From NCBI RefSeq assembly GCF_006546985.1, contig NZ_VATK01000008.1:145951-209950 (forward strand): 64,000 nt of DNA, written 5' to 3'. The stretch is from Bacillus sp. 03113. Its GTDB lineage: Bacteria; Bacillota; Bacilli; Bacillales; Cytobacillaceae. Each line of letters begins with the position of its first letter. The first letter of the stretch is position 1. This document shows, one piece after another, positions 26,198 through 33,448 of this stretch. The notes below the pieces were generated by a model. That model saw nothing but the letters and a program-made list of their open reading frames with translations, was not told the origin of the DNA and ran no database searches. Both the position numbers and the translations under genes were made by a program.

Positions 26198-26663
26198 TTA
26201 CTCTCCTGTTAAGATATACTTTTTCATTTCTTCAAAGGAAGCTTCTCCAATTTCTTCAATTAACATTTTGTATTCTTCCTCTTCTAATAATCCTTTATTT
26301 TGCAAAACTTTTGCAAGAGCCCTTGTTCTCGTCCAATTATCAATTGCAGTGTGAAAAAGACCTGTAAAAGATGTCCACTTATTATCCTCTTCTGTATACT
26401 CTTTAAAATTAACTGTAAATGAACTTGGAGTATCATCTTCTAAAGTTCCAATATGAGAACTTGCCCAATTACCCTTATATGCCTTATATTCTAAATTCAA
26501 ATCAGGTAATTTTCACATTAATCGAATCATTTGCTAACAAAGCTGAATGCAAATAATAGTCTCTTTCTCCAATAACACTAAACTTAAATTCAAATTCTTT
26601 TTTCTCTAGATCAATAGTTTTTAAATCTCCTTCAATTTGAACGTTATTTATGAATATTTTCAT
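26198..26663 (-). pseudogene. Frameshifted hypothetical phage gene (about 152 aa when joined)
   Basis: The first frame runs from ATG 26663 (MKIFINNVQIEGDLKTIDLE) to a TGA at 26502, ending DSINVKIT. The second runs on in another frame from 26500 as LNLEYKAYKGNWASSHIGTL. Removing one base joins them as DSINVKI-PDLNLEYKAYKG. The second frame has no ribosome site of its own. A one-base insertion, sequencing error or programmed shift are all possible; a genuine two-gene arrangement is less likely. It has leader copy 3 and its own terminator. Confidence 0.6.
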
Positions 26664-26693
26664 ACCTTAACCAACTCCTTTCGCCCTATAAAG

Positions 26694-26715
26694 TCGACAA
26701 GAGGATATAATTTCC
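26694..26715 (-). repeat. Conserved 22-bp leader element, copy 3
   Basis: Minus-strand ATATCCTCTTGTCGA core, 31 bases upstream of the gene starting at 26663. It aligns without gaps to copies 1 and 2. Confidence 0.55.
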
Positions 26716-26939
26716 TTTAATTTATTCTAATATGTAATAAATTTTGGAGTGCTTTTACCTCCAAAGCCCCGCGCTCTATCTCCGCAAACATAAGTGCGTG
26801 GGTATGGATTCCCATACTTGACGACAGATCGAGTACGTCTTGATAAGGGATAGGCGCTTCTCCCAGGGAATTTAATCCCTAAGAAAATGTTACCTTTAAT
26901 GGAAAATTAAAAAGGCACCCTTTTTGGTACCTATTTTCT
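26716..26939 (-). other. GC-richer stretch with open frame lacking a start codon
   Basis: The minus strand holds a frame of about 58 codons, without ATG, GTG or TTG in a useful place, ending near 26733. It reads VVKYGNPYPRTYVCGDRARG, then FGGKSTPKFITY. The text looks protein-like and the DNA is richer in G+C than its surroundings. Small hairpins (GGGTATGG/CCATAC; AGGGA/TCCCT) also occur. It may be a decapitated gene, an ATT-started gene or a structured RNA. Confidence 0.35.
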
Positions 26940-26988
26940 CTGGATTTTGTCGGGTTTTTGTCGGAAATTTATCTGGATTTTGTCGGGG
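26940..26988. promoter_or_regulatory. Triple CGACAAAA repeat next to arpU (candidate late-control site)
   Basis: On the minus strand CCGACAAAATCCAG occurs twice (26940-26954 and 26973-26987), with CCGACAAAA between. The same TTTTGTCG core ends the leader elements of the array on the other orientation. A cluster of repeats just after the late regulator gene and before the late genes is a natural activator target (inference). Confidence 0.4.
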
Positions 26989-26991
26989 AAA

Positions 26992-27375
26992 TTATATGAT
27001 GCCTAAGGAGGTAGCAATATTGGAGATAGCAGATCCTTTCTTTTCATAGAATTTTTCTTTTTTTAAGCCTAATTCCATATAAATGGTGATGTCCTTATGC
27101 TGCTTTGTTTCAAGGTACTTCATTTGGATAATCTTTCTTTCTATATCATCGAGCGAGTAATCAAGAGCTCTATCAATCTGCTTCACTTTTAATTCAGCTA
27201 AGTTATCTTCTTTTCGAAGAACAGGAAACAGATTATTTACACCTGCTTCCTGGCTTTCTTTCTTGTTTGCAAGTCGAACTTTTAAAGCTCTATATCTCTT
27301 TAATTCTCTTATAACTGTTTGTCGAACTAGCTTTTCATCGATTTCCCCGAAAAGAGATAACTGTTCAGCTGTCAT
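26992..27375 (-). CDS. ArpU/RinA-type late transcription regulator
   Basis: 127 aa, start ATG overlapping the upstream stop as ATGA, with AAGGAGGG before it. EQLSLFGEIDEKLVRQTVIR and DDIERKIIQMKYLETKQHKD, then the EKFYEKKGSAI recognition region, match the ArpU family, which turns on late (packaging, structure, lysis) genes in Firmicute prophages. Its place just before the late block fits. Confidence 0.8.
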   Translation of the reverse strand: MTAEQLSLFGEIDEKLVRQTVIRELKRYRALKVRLANKKESQEAGVNNLFPVLRKEDNLAELKVKQIDRALDYSLDDIERKIIQMKYLETKQHKDITIYMELGLKKEKFYEKKGSAISNIATSLGII

Positions 27376-27500
27376 TTTTTACCCTCCTTCTTGTCAGCTA
27401 CAAAGCCATTTTTCTTAATACAACGATGGAACATACACAGATTGTCTTTTGTTAACCAGATACAGCCTTTACAATGGTTTGTCGGCAACTTTACTTTCAT
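27372..27500 (-). CDS. Small Cys-rich protein (42 aa) upstream of arpU
   Basis: Reads MKVKLPTNHCKGCIWLTKDN, then LCMFHRCIKKNG. Two CxxC/CxxxxC-type pairs suggest a zinc knuckle. GAGGTG is 8 bases before the ATG, and its stop overlaps the arpU start. Similar tiny zinc proteins accompany ArpU genes in Bacillus prophages. Confidence 0.75.
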   Translation of the reverse strand: MKVKLPTNHCKGCIWLTKDNLCMFHRCIKKNGFVADKKEGKK

Positions 27501-27524
27501 CAATATCACCTCGTTTTCGGCAAA

Positions 27525-27569
27525 TAAAAAAGGACACTGAATAACGATAAAACCGTTTGTTCAGTGTCC
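27525..27569 (-). terminator. Strong terminator after the membrane protein gene
   Basis: A perfect 10-bp stem (GGACACTGAA with its complement) is followed by TTTTTTATT on the minus strand, about 20 bases past the stop at 27589. Confidence 0.85.
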
Positions 27570-27588
27570 TCCAGAGGGCTGGTAGAAC

Positions 27589-28197
27589 TTATTTACTTTC
27601 CATAAATTCTTTTATATATAGGGAAATTAAATCCTTAAGAAAAAATAATCTTCTTCTGTCATTTTCTATTCCTTTATTCACTGAAACTACACATACCAAA
27701 AAAAATACTACAACAAATACTATTATTATAGGGATTATTATTGATAAATATTTTAATAACTCCCCTCTAAGAAGCCAATTTACAATTAAGGTTAATGAAA
27801 ATCCACCAACAAAAGTTATATATAAGGACAAAGTTGAACTAAGATGAGAATATTGATTAATGCTATTTAAACAATAACTAAATCTTTTTATTGCATATTT
27901 TTCTTCATTGGAAAGAGTATCCTTCTTTAATATTCCTATTAAATCATTTATATTTTCTTTAGAAATTTCATTTATCCTTTCAATTGAAGAATAAGTCGTG
28001 CTTATTTCTTCTATTAATTTTTCCTTATTATAAGTTGAATAAAAAATAAACTTTCCTTTTTGTTCTTTCTTTTCAATGTTTTTGAAAAACCAATCAACAC
28101 ATTTTCTAATAAATTTTAATAAATAAGGAAATAAAGTGAATATAATTGCAGTTATAGATAGAATCAATGACATCATTATTAGCTGTGTATTGTTCAA
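27589..28197 (-). CDS. Prophage membrane protein with four helices, unknown role
   Basis: 202 aa from a TTG start overlapping the xtrA stop (TTGA), with GAGGGGG before it. Membrane segments at about 5-30, 125-143, 150-172 and a weaker one; a soluble helical part (YSSIERINEISKENINDLIG) lies between. Two-helix pairs around a coiled cytosolic part recall SLATT-type membrane effectors, but I see no decisive motif. It is independently terminated and sits among early genes, so it may be a moron gene. Confidence 0.6.
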   Translation of the reverse strand: MNNTQLIMMSLILSITAIIFTLFPYLLKFIRKCVDWFFKNIEKKEQKGKFIFYSTYNKEKLIEEISTTYSSIERINEISKENINDLIGILKKDTLSNEEKYAIKRFSYCLNSINQYSHLSSTLSLYITFVGGFSLTLIVNWLLRGELLKYLSIIIPIIIVFVVVFFLVCVVSVNKGIENDRRRLFFLKDLISLYIKEFMESK

Positions 28198-28394
28198 AAA
28201 TCTTCCCCCTCATCAAACTTCACCCTCTTTACTTTACCTTGATGTGTCACTATTTTTGTCTCACCATGCACCGGAAGCTCCGTAAGCTTCGCCTTCCCAT
28301 CACACACCACAATAACAAAACTTCCTTTTTGTTCCATTATATCAATTTCCATCCTCATAGTACTAGGATTAATTTCTATGTTTTGTAGTCTCAA
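28194..28394 (-). CDS. xtrA: XtrA/YqaO-like phage protein
   Basis: 66 aa from TTG 28394, with GGGAGGG 7 bases upstream; a longer open frame to 28469 lacks a ribosome site. The body VCDGKAKLTELPVHGETKIV, then THQGKVKRVKFDEGEDF, closely follows PBSX XtrA and skin YqaO. The function of these proteins is not established. Confidence 0.85.
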   Translation of the reverse strand: MRLQNIEINPSTMRMEIDIMEQKGSFVIVVCDGKAKLTELPVHGETKIVTHQGKVKRVKFDEGEDF

Positions 28395-28450
28395 TTGGAT
28401 CCCTCCCATGGTATAATTACAGTGTGAGTGCCGGGAGAGATCCTGGCTTT

Positions 28451-28537
28451 TTATTTTACTTGCGGCCAATTTAATGGCATACCGTTATATGTTACACGCT
28501 TCAAAAGTTTCAACTTATTTAATATATTTTTGTCCAT
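28451..28537 (-). CDS. 28-aa basic peptide gene
   Basis: Reads MDKNILNKLKLLKRVTYNGM and ends PLNWPQVK. A very strong GGAGGGGG lies 7 bases before the ATG. Comparable short peptides precede xtrA in some Bacillus prophages, but I cannot assign a role. Confidence 0.6.
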   Translation of the reverse strand: MDKNILNKLKLLKRVTYNGMPLNWPQVK

Positions 28538-28669
28538 CTGATCCCCCTCCTAACATGCTAATTTAAACATCTATTTAACAAACAAAACGATTAAAGTCCA
28601 TCGTAATATGTTAAAATTATACAATTTTTATGTTAAACTATTTTTTGTATTGCACTGGAGGTTATTAAT

Positions 28670-28834
28670 ATGGATTTCTTTATCGATTTATTTTGGCTTT
28701 TATTCGTTATAGTTTGCATTTTCTTTTTTGTATTCTTTTCGTACAAACAGCACGTGATTAAGAAAGAACAGGATTATTTAATTAAGCTAAATCACCAAAT
28801 AATTGATAGGTTAAAAGAGATACAAAGGAAGTAA
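28670..28834 (+). CDS. Small single-helix membrane protein (54 aa)
   Basis: Reads MDFFIDLFWLLFVIVCIFFF, then a charged helix (YKQHVIKKEQDYLIKLNHQI). CTGGAGG lies 8 bases before the ATG. One membrane helix with a cytosolic coiled tail. It is on the plus strand, against the phage early operon, so it has its own promoter. Role unknown. Confidence 0.7.
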   Translation: MDFFIDLFWLLFVIVCIFFFVFFSYKQHVIKKEQDYLIKLNHQIIDRLKEIQRK

Positions 28835-28865
28835 TTAAAGCACTATACTTTTTAAAACTACCTAG

Positions 28866-28912
28866 TTAGACAAAACAATCAAACGATCATGCGATTCGAC
28901 TGTTTTGTCTAA
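28866..28912. repeat. 12-bp inverted repeat between small membrane gene and DinB-like gene
   Basis: TTAGACAAAACA at 28866-28877 has its exact complement at 28901-28912. The centre is partly self-complementary. No U-tract follows, so it may be an operator or weak terminator. Confidence 0.4.
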
Positions 28913-29069
28913 GTAAATCTACTCTTTTAATGAAATGTACCCGTATACTTCTTTATCCAACCAATTACCATTTTATCTCGTGGTTAACCGTATGTTCCTT
29001 TTCTTGCATCCTCTACGTTACATCCATGGTATAATATGGATGATTTTGTTAATGAAAGGGGAGAAAAAG

Positions 29070-29540
29070 ATGAATCAACTTGTATTCAAGCAATTTGAGA
29101 TGACAAGGGAATACTTCAGTAAGATTGTAGAGTCCGTTTCTAAGGAGCAAACTGATGTCCAGCCAGATGGTTTTAATAACACAATCCATTGGCATACAGG
29201 TCACATTTTAACAACTACTGAACAAACTATGTTTGGTTTTCCTCATGTAACAACTCACCTTCCTACGAATTATATGGAATTGTTTGGAACCGGTACAAAA
29301 CCAGCTGATTGGATAGGTGATATACCTTCTATGGATCAGCTTATTGAACAGTTGAAAGATCAATTAACTCGTTTAAAGCAAATTCCTATTGAACAGCTAG
29401 ATCAAGATTTGGATACCCCATTCCTAGGGTGTAAGACCGTTGGAGAGCTTGCAGGTTTAGCATTAATACATGAAGCAGCTCATATAGGTCATATTCAAGC
29501 AATGAAGCGTATGATTGAACATGTAAGTGTTAAAAACTGA
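29070..29540 (+). CDS. DinB/YfiT-like superfamily protein
   Basis: 156 aa from ATG 29070, with AAAGGGGAG upstream. A four-helix DinB fold is suggested by HWHTGHILTTTEQTMFGFP near residue 40 and HEAAHIGHIQAMKRM near the end; these give the three metal-binding histidines. DinB-like proteins are putative metal-dependent transferases using bacillithiol or similar thiols. A TATAAT box lies about 35 bases upstream. It is plus-strand cargo within the prophage, followed by a terminator. Confidence 0.8.
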   Translation: MNQLVFKQFEMTREYFSKIVESVSKEQTDVQPDGFNNTIHWHTGHILTTTEQTMFGFPHVTTHLPTNYMELFGTGTKPADWIGDIPSMDQLIEQLKDQLTRLKQIPIEQLDQDLDTPFLGCKTVGELAGLALIHEAAHIGHIQAMKRMIEHVSVKN

Positions 29541-29567
29541 ATATCAACAAAGTGTTGTATTAGGAAG

Positions 29568-29600
29568 AAAAAACTAGTCTAATAAAACTGGTTTTTTCTT
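29568..29600 (+). terminator. Terminator of the DinB-like gene
   Basis: AAAAAACTAGT pairs with ACTGGTTTTTT (one G-U) and the U-run continues as TTTTTTCTTTT. Confidence 0.75.
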
Positions 29601-29686
29601 TTATATACTCTATTACTCTTTTGTTTCCAAGGATAACAATCATTCATTATAATAAGTTTACCGACAACAAATTAGAGGTGGATAAA

Positions 29687-30286
29687 ATGAACGATTATTT
29701 GATACAAACAAATTTTGCAGCACATAATTTGATTGATTTGATAAATTCTGAAGAAAATGCTCTTAATAGTCTTAAAACAAAACTTGTTGACTTAAAAAAA
29801 CACCACGAATTTCTTTATGCTGACTTCATTAGGAAAGAATTAGATCTGAATGATCATTTTAATGACCATCAAATAATGCACTCATACGCAAAACAAGCTT
29901 CTTTTTATAATGAGCATATTGAACCACTACAAATACAAATCGATAAACTATCTAACTCAATTTCTTCAAAGCAGGAATCCATAAAAGCATTATCTGGTGC
30001 ACTTTTGCAAATAGCCAAGCAAGGCATTAGTATTGTTCATAGTAGTTTAAATACTTGTCCAGATGGTAGATTTATATATAATGAGCCTATTAAAAACATA
30101 ATTTGGCAAGGAAGAAATCAGTCACTTCATTATGAAGAAGGAAACTTTCGCTCTCCTATAGTCCGCTGTTTTCAATCCATTGGTATTTCACTAATCAATA
30201 AGAACTTGGCAAAAGAAATTATTGATTTATTAGAATGGAATACTTACCAGAAATATCAAGATGATATGATCTTGCTCTTGGGCTAA
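29687..30286 (+). CDS. Hypothetical coiled-coil protein (199 aa)
   Basis: Starts MNDYLIQTNFAAHNLIDLIN behind AGAGGTGG. Residues 20-110 form a long charged coiled coil. The second half holds SLNTCPDGRFIYNEPIKNII and WQGRNQSLHYEEG, reminiscent of small prophage proteins that accompany DinB genes, without a named family. Plus-strand cargo with its own terminator. Confidence 0.65.
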   Translation: MNDYLIQTNFAAHNLIDLINSEENALNSLKTKLVDLKKHHEFLYADFIRKELDLNDHFNDHQIMHSYAKQASFYNEHIEPLQIQIDKLSNSISSKQESIKALSGALLQIAKQGISIVHSSLNTCPDGRFIYNEPIKNIIWQGRNQSLHYEEGNFRSPIVRCFQSIGISLINKNLAKEIIDLLEWNTYQKYQDDMILLLG

Positions 30287-30299
30287 GCAAGAGCTTTTC
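30274..30299 (+). terminator. Terminator of the coiled-coil gene
   Basis: GCTCTTG and CAAGAGC pair around a 7-base loop, followed by TTTTCC. The stem begins within the last codons. Confidence 0.6.
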
Positions 30300-30399
30300 C
30301 TATCCCAGACAAATTTAGTCTTTTGTTCCCTATTCACTTTCATTCAATTAATCATCAATTTTATATGGCCAATTAAAACCATTTCCCTATTTCTTTCTT

Positions 30400-30515
30400 C
30401 TAACCTTTCAATATTCCAAGTATGAGTATCAAAAGTTCTAGATTAACCTCATGATCATCTATTATTCCTTCTCTTAGCATCATTGAAGTTGCTCAATTAA
30501 CTCTGTTGGTTTCAA
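30400..30515 (-). pseudogene. Decayed small phage gene
   Basis: From TTG 30515 behind GAGGTGG it reads MKPTELIEQLQ, stops, and continues in another frame as MLREGIIDDHEVNLE to 30400. The order E-L-I-E-x-L-x-x-L-x-E-G-I-I-D matches a common small phage protein. One base change would join the parts. Confidence 0.45.
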
Positions 30516-30584
30516 TTTATCCACCTCATTTTTTTGGAAACAAAATAATTCTTGTGTTTACTTATGAAAAAAACTGTGAAAAAT

Positions 30585-31361
30585 TTATTCTACATTTGTT
30601 TCAATAGTTACATTTGGTATACCTAACTTATCTCTATTTTCATTAATGCGATCCATCCCTTTTAAACAGTATTCTTCCTCCAATTCGAATCCAATCCAAT
30701 TCCGTCCAGTGTTGTCACAAGCAACTGCAGTAGTAAATCCACCCATACAATTATCGAGAACAACGTCTCCTTCATCTGTATATGTTTTGATAATATATTC
30801 GAACAAAGACAATGGCTTTTGTGTAGGATGGAACGTTTTGCTGTCTCGAGGGAAATCCAAAACGCTCTTTGGAAAATTTTTATATCTTACTGTATGTGCT
30901 TTTTTTAGAGTGACATTTCTTCCTCCTAATACCTGCATTCTTGGTTCCTTTTTAACTCTTTTAGGCTTAATTTTCATAATCCCTTGTGGGTGATATGTCG
31001 GTAATTTTTTATAAAAAACACATACATTTTCATGGTTTTTAAGTGGCATTCGATTGGCATTTTGGAAATCGGTATTGTGATTTCCTTTTTTCCAAATCCA
31101 CTCATATCTGAACCATTTCATATTTGAAGCTATAAGTGCTGTTGTAAATGGTTGACTAGCAGTAAGCACTATTGCTCCATTATCTTTAATAATTCGTTTA
31201 TATTGTTCCCACAATAGTTCAAAGGGAATAATACTATCCCATTTACATTGTGTAGTACCGTAGGGTAAATCACATAAAATAAGATCTACTGATTTATCAG
31301 GAATAAACCTCATCCCTTCTAAACAGTCCATTTGATAAATCGTATTTTGTTTTATACTCAT
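30585..31361 (-). CDS. Orphan DNA (adenine/cytosine-N4) methyltransferase
   Basis: 258 aa. Motif IV DLPYGT at 31-36 precedes the FHPTQKPLSLFEYII region and motif I, an order used by beta-class amino-methyltransferases. Motif I reads DNCMGGFTTAVA, where relatives usually show G-S-G-T-T, so AdoMet binding could be changed. No restriction gene is nearby, so it probably protects phage DNA. Its ribosome site lies in a leader hairpin (31371-31429). Confidence 0.85.
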   Translation of the reverse strand: MSIKQNTIYQMDCLEGMRFIPDKSVDLILCDLPYGTTQCKWDSIIPFELLWEQYKRIIKDNGAIVLTASQPFTTALIASNMKWFRYEWIWKKGNHNTDFQNANRMPLKNHENVCVFYKKLPTYHPQGIMKIKPKRVKKEPRMQVLGGRNVTLKKAHTVRYKNFPKSVLDFPRDSKTFHPTQKPLSLFEYIIKTYTDEGDVVLDNCMGGFTTAVACDNTGRNWIGFELEEEYCLKGMDRINENRDKLGIPNVTIETNVE

Positions 31362-31370
31362 TTTCTTTCT

Positions 31371-31429
31371 CCTCTCAAAGTCATATAATAGAATTGTACG
31401 GGAACATTAGTTCTATAACAATTGAGAGG
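31371..31429 (-). promoter_or_regulatory. Leader hairpin covering the methyltransferase ribosome site
   Basis: On the minus strand CCTCTCAA pairs with TTGAGAGG, and the latter is part of the Shine-Dalgarno (GAGAGGAG) 8 bases before the ATG. An inner TATAGAA/TTCTAT pairing continues the stem. Folded RNA should hide the start. Confidence 0.5.
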
Positions 31430-31482
31430 CTTGCTAACAGGTCTCTTTTTCTACTCAAAATATAAAACTTAATATGAAATAG

Positions 31483-31620
31483 TCACCCAATCTTCTTCCA
31501 TCCATCCCGCAGCCTTGCATTCAAATCACATTTTCGTAACGGCTCATATAAATAAACGGTACACTCCTCTTCAAACCTGAAGAGAAGGGTCCATTTTCTT
31601 TGTCTTTTGCGCGTAGCCAT
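31483..31620 (-). CDS. Small basic phage protein (45 aa)
   Basis: Starts MATRKRQRKWTLLFRFEEEC and ends RDGWKKIG. Start and upstream stop overlap as TAATG, with GGAG before it. Basic N-terminus, otherwise a short alpha/beta unit. Unknown function. Confidence 0.65.
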   Translation of the reverse strand: MATRKRQRKWTLLFRFEEECTVYLYEPLRKCDLNARLRDGWKKIG

Positions 31621-32330
31621 TATGCTGCTCCATCTTCTGAGTCAGAGTCTTTTTCATCCTGATCAGAATTATCCGTTTCTTGATCATTTTCAAGCTCATC
31701 TGTATCATTTTCGGTACCTTCTGTTTCAGAGTCCTCAGATTCTGTATTTTCTTCGGTATCTGCAGAAGGATTGCTTAACTTCCATTCCCACCAGGCTTGA
31801 GCCAAAGGAGCGCATTTTATGCGAAACTCATCGATCAGATCAGCTACCTTTCCTGAACTAATGCAAAGCTCATTAGCTAGCCTAATGAATGATTCTCCCT
31901 CTAAACGGCGCTTTACAATATCCGCAAAATAATATGGGAAATCATCAAAGTTAGGTGCTAATCCTTCTAAAATGAATTGATCGATAACCTCTCGCTCTGC
32001 CTCTTTCTTCTCTTCTTTTGTTTGAGGTTTGTCTTCAGGTAATCCAAGATCTGCTTCCATTTGCTCGTTAACGTTTTTTACCTCTTCAACAACTCCACTT
32101 TGATTTACTTTGTATTCTTTAAGAGGCTTGTTTGTTTTCGAATTTATGGTCACGTTGTAGTTAATGATTAGAGATTCCAGAGAAACTTCTGCATGCTGAT
32201 CGATCATTCCAGATAGCTTATCAAGTTTCCCATCCAGTCCGGCACCACTTACTTCAATTACAATTTCTTTAACACCTTTTGGCTTAAGGTTTACTTTCTT
32301 GATCAATGCTTTAAAGTCGATAAAGGACAT
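31620..32330 (-). CDS. Hypothetical early phage protein with acidic tail (236 aa)
   Basis: Begins MSFIDFKALIKKVNLKPKG behind AGGAGG. The N-terminal half is alpha/beta (KEIVIEVSGAGLDGKLDKLS). The centre has an HTH-like RLEGESFIRLANELCISSGK. The last 50 residues are almost only Glu, Asp, Ser and Thr, like DNA-mimic or SSB-type tails. It lies between RusA and the methyltransferase in the replication region. Confidence 0.65.
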   Translation of the reverse strand: MSFIDFKALIKKVNLKPKGVKEIVIEVSGAGLDGKLDKLSGMIDQHAEVSLESLIINYNVTINSKTNKPLKEYKVNQSGVVEEVKNVNEQMEADLGLPEDKPQTKEEKKEAEREVIDQFILEGLAPNFDDFPYYFADIVKRRLEGESFIRLANELCISSGKVADLIDEFRIKCAPLAQAWWEWKLSNPSADTEENTESEDSETEGTENDTDELENDQETDNSDQDEKDSDSEDGAA

Positions 32331-32342
32331 TTTCTTAGCCTC

Positions 32343-32798
32343 CTAGATTGTTAGTTTTATTTGCTCTGAATCAATTGATAACAATGGTTTTATCACGACT
32401 TCGACTCTTGGCGTCTCGCTATACCATTTACTGACCCGAAGATCGACTACTTGGCTATCATCTTTCCAAATAACACTTTTCAGTGCATCCTTGATTCCCT
32501 TGATAAAATTGTCTACATCGGGCTTTGTGATAGGTCTAAGCTCGCCTTTTTCTGCAGCTGCTTTTTTCTTTTTTGAGAAGCTCTTTAACGTTGCCTTAAA
32601 CACTCGCACTTCCATGATCAACGGTCCTTCTAATAATTTGTTAGGTCTATGATCTGAAGCAGCCAATTTGACAAAATGCTTAAAATCCTTTGATTTTTTT
32701 GGATCATACGCTCTCACAAAGCCGCCTTGGGTGCTAAACCGTGGACGTCCTTGAGCTACTGGATCTCCATACACGGTGAATTTAATCTCTGTTGGCAC
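32343..32798 (-). CDS. rusA: RusA-like Holliday junction resolvase (YqaN)
   Basis: About 151 aa from GTG 32798; AAAGGGTG is placed well for it. KFTVYGDPVAQGRPRF opens the RusA domain, and KPDVDNFIKGIKDALKSVIW with KDDSQVVDLRVSKWY supplies the conserved metal-binding acids. It resolves replication or recombination junctions before packaging. Overlaps the next upstream gene region within an early operon. Confidence 0.9.
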   Translation of the reverse strand: MPTEIKFTVYGDPVAQGRPRFSTQGGFVRAYDPKKSKDFKHFVKLAASDHRPNKLLEGPLIMEVRVFKATLKSFSKKKKAAAEKGELRPITKPDVDNFIKGIKDALKSVIWKDDSQVVDLRVSKWYSETPRVEVVIKPLLSIDSEQIKLTI

Positions 32799-32802
32799 AA
32801 TT

Positions 32803-33093
32803 TCACACCCTTTCAATAATCAATCTGTGATCCAATAATTCCTTAAACCATTCATAATCCTTCGTATCGATCGCAAGATCAATTGGGCACTCTAACACTC
32901 CATTGCCAAACAAACCATAAATTGGTGCTGATTTGAATTCTATAACGCTTCCTGACTTCTTACTGTTCATACTTTCACCATTGATTGATCTTGTTAGAAC
33001 TACAGTCACGAATAATCCTGATGATGAGATTTCTTCAATATAACCAAAGGATCCAGATTTAATGTTGATGACCCAATCGCCTTCATTGAACAT
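32803..33093 (-). CDS. Hypothetical phage protein with SH3-like beta barrel (96 aa)
   Basis: Opens MFNEGDWVINIKSGSFGYIE, a KOW/SH3-like strand pattern, and ends in a short helix (DYEWFKELLDHRLIIERV). GGGGTGATCTG precedes the ATG. Unknown role within the early operon. Confidence 0.65.
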   Translation of the reverse strand: MFNEGDWVINIKSGSFGYIEEISSSGLFVTVVLTRSINGESMNSKKSGSVIEFKSAPIYGLFGNGVLECPIDLAIDTKDYEWFKELLDHRLIIERV

Positions 33094-33097
33094 CAGA

Positions 33098-33271
33098 TCA
33101 CCCCATTTTCGCTTTTTCCATTGCTAACAAATGTCTTAGTTGGTAATAATCTAACTGTTCAACACTTGTCCCATCGTCATCCTCCGTGACTCTTAGCTGG
33201 ATTAATTCCTTAATGATGAATTGACGCTTCCCTTCTTTAGACAACATGACTTTTTCGAAAAGAATTCCCAT
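33098..33271 (-). CDS. Small early phage protein (57 aa)
   Basis: Reads MGILFEKVMLSKEGKRQFII, then an acidic TEDDDGTS turn and a helix ending AMEKAKMG. AAAGGGTGTGAG precedes the ATG, which overlaps the previous stop as TAATG. Unknown role. Confidence 0.65.
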   Translation of the reverse strand: MGILFEKVMLSKEGKRQFIIKELIQLRVTEDDDGTSVEQLDYYQLRHLLAMEKAKMG

Positions 33272-33447
33272 TAACTCACACCCTTTCTTTTTTCATCCAA
33301 AAATTGATTAAAAATCATAAGCCCCTCGATGACATGCTCTGTTTTAAACTTAGAAGCAATTTGGGAAACAAATAATTCATTTCTCATAACTTCACCAGTA
33401 GCTAAATAGTGAGATTTCATTTTTTCATAGACTGATCGAGCACTCAT
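33271..33447 (-). CDS. Small helical early phage protein (58 aa)
   Basis: Reads MSARSVYEKMKSHYLATGEV and ends DEKRKGVS. GAGGGGG sits 6 bases before the ATG, immediately after the DnaB-type helicase stop. Three short helices. Unknown function. Confidence 0.65.
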   Translation of the reverse strand: MSARSVYEKMKSHYLATGEVMRNELFVSQIASKFKTEHVIEGLMIFNQFLDEKRKGVS

Positions 33448-33448
33448 T

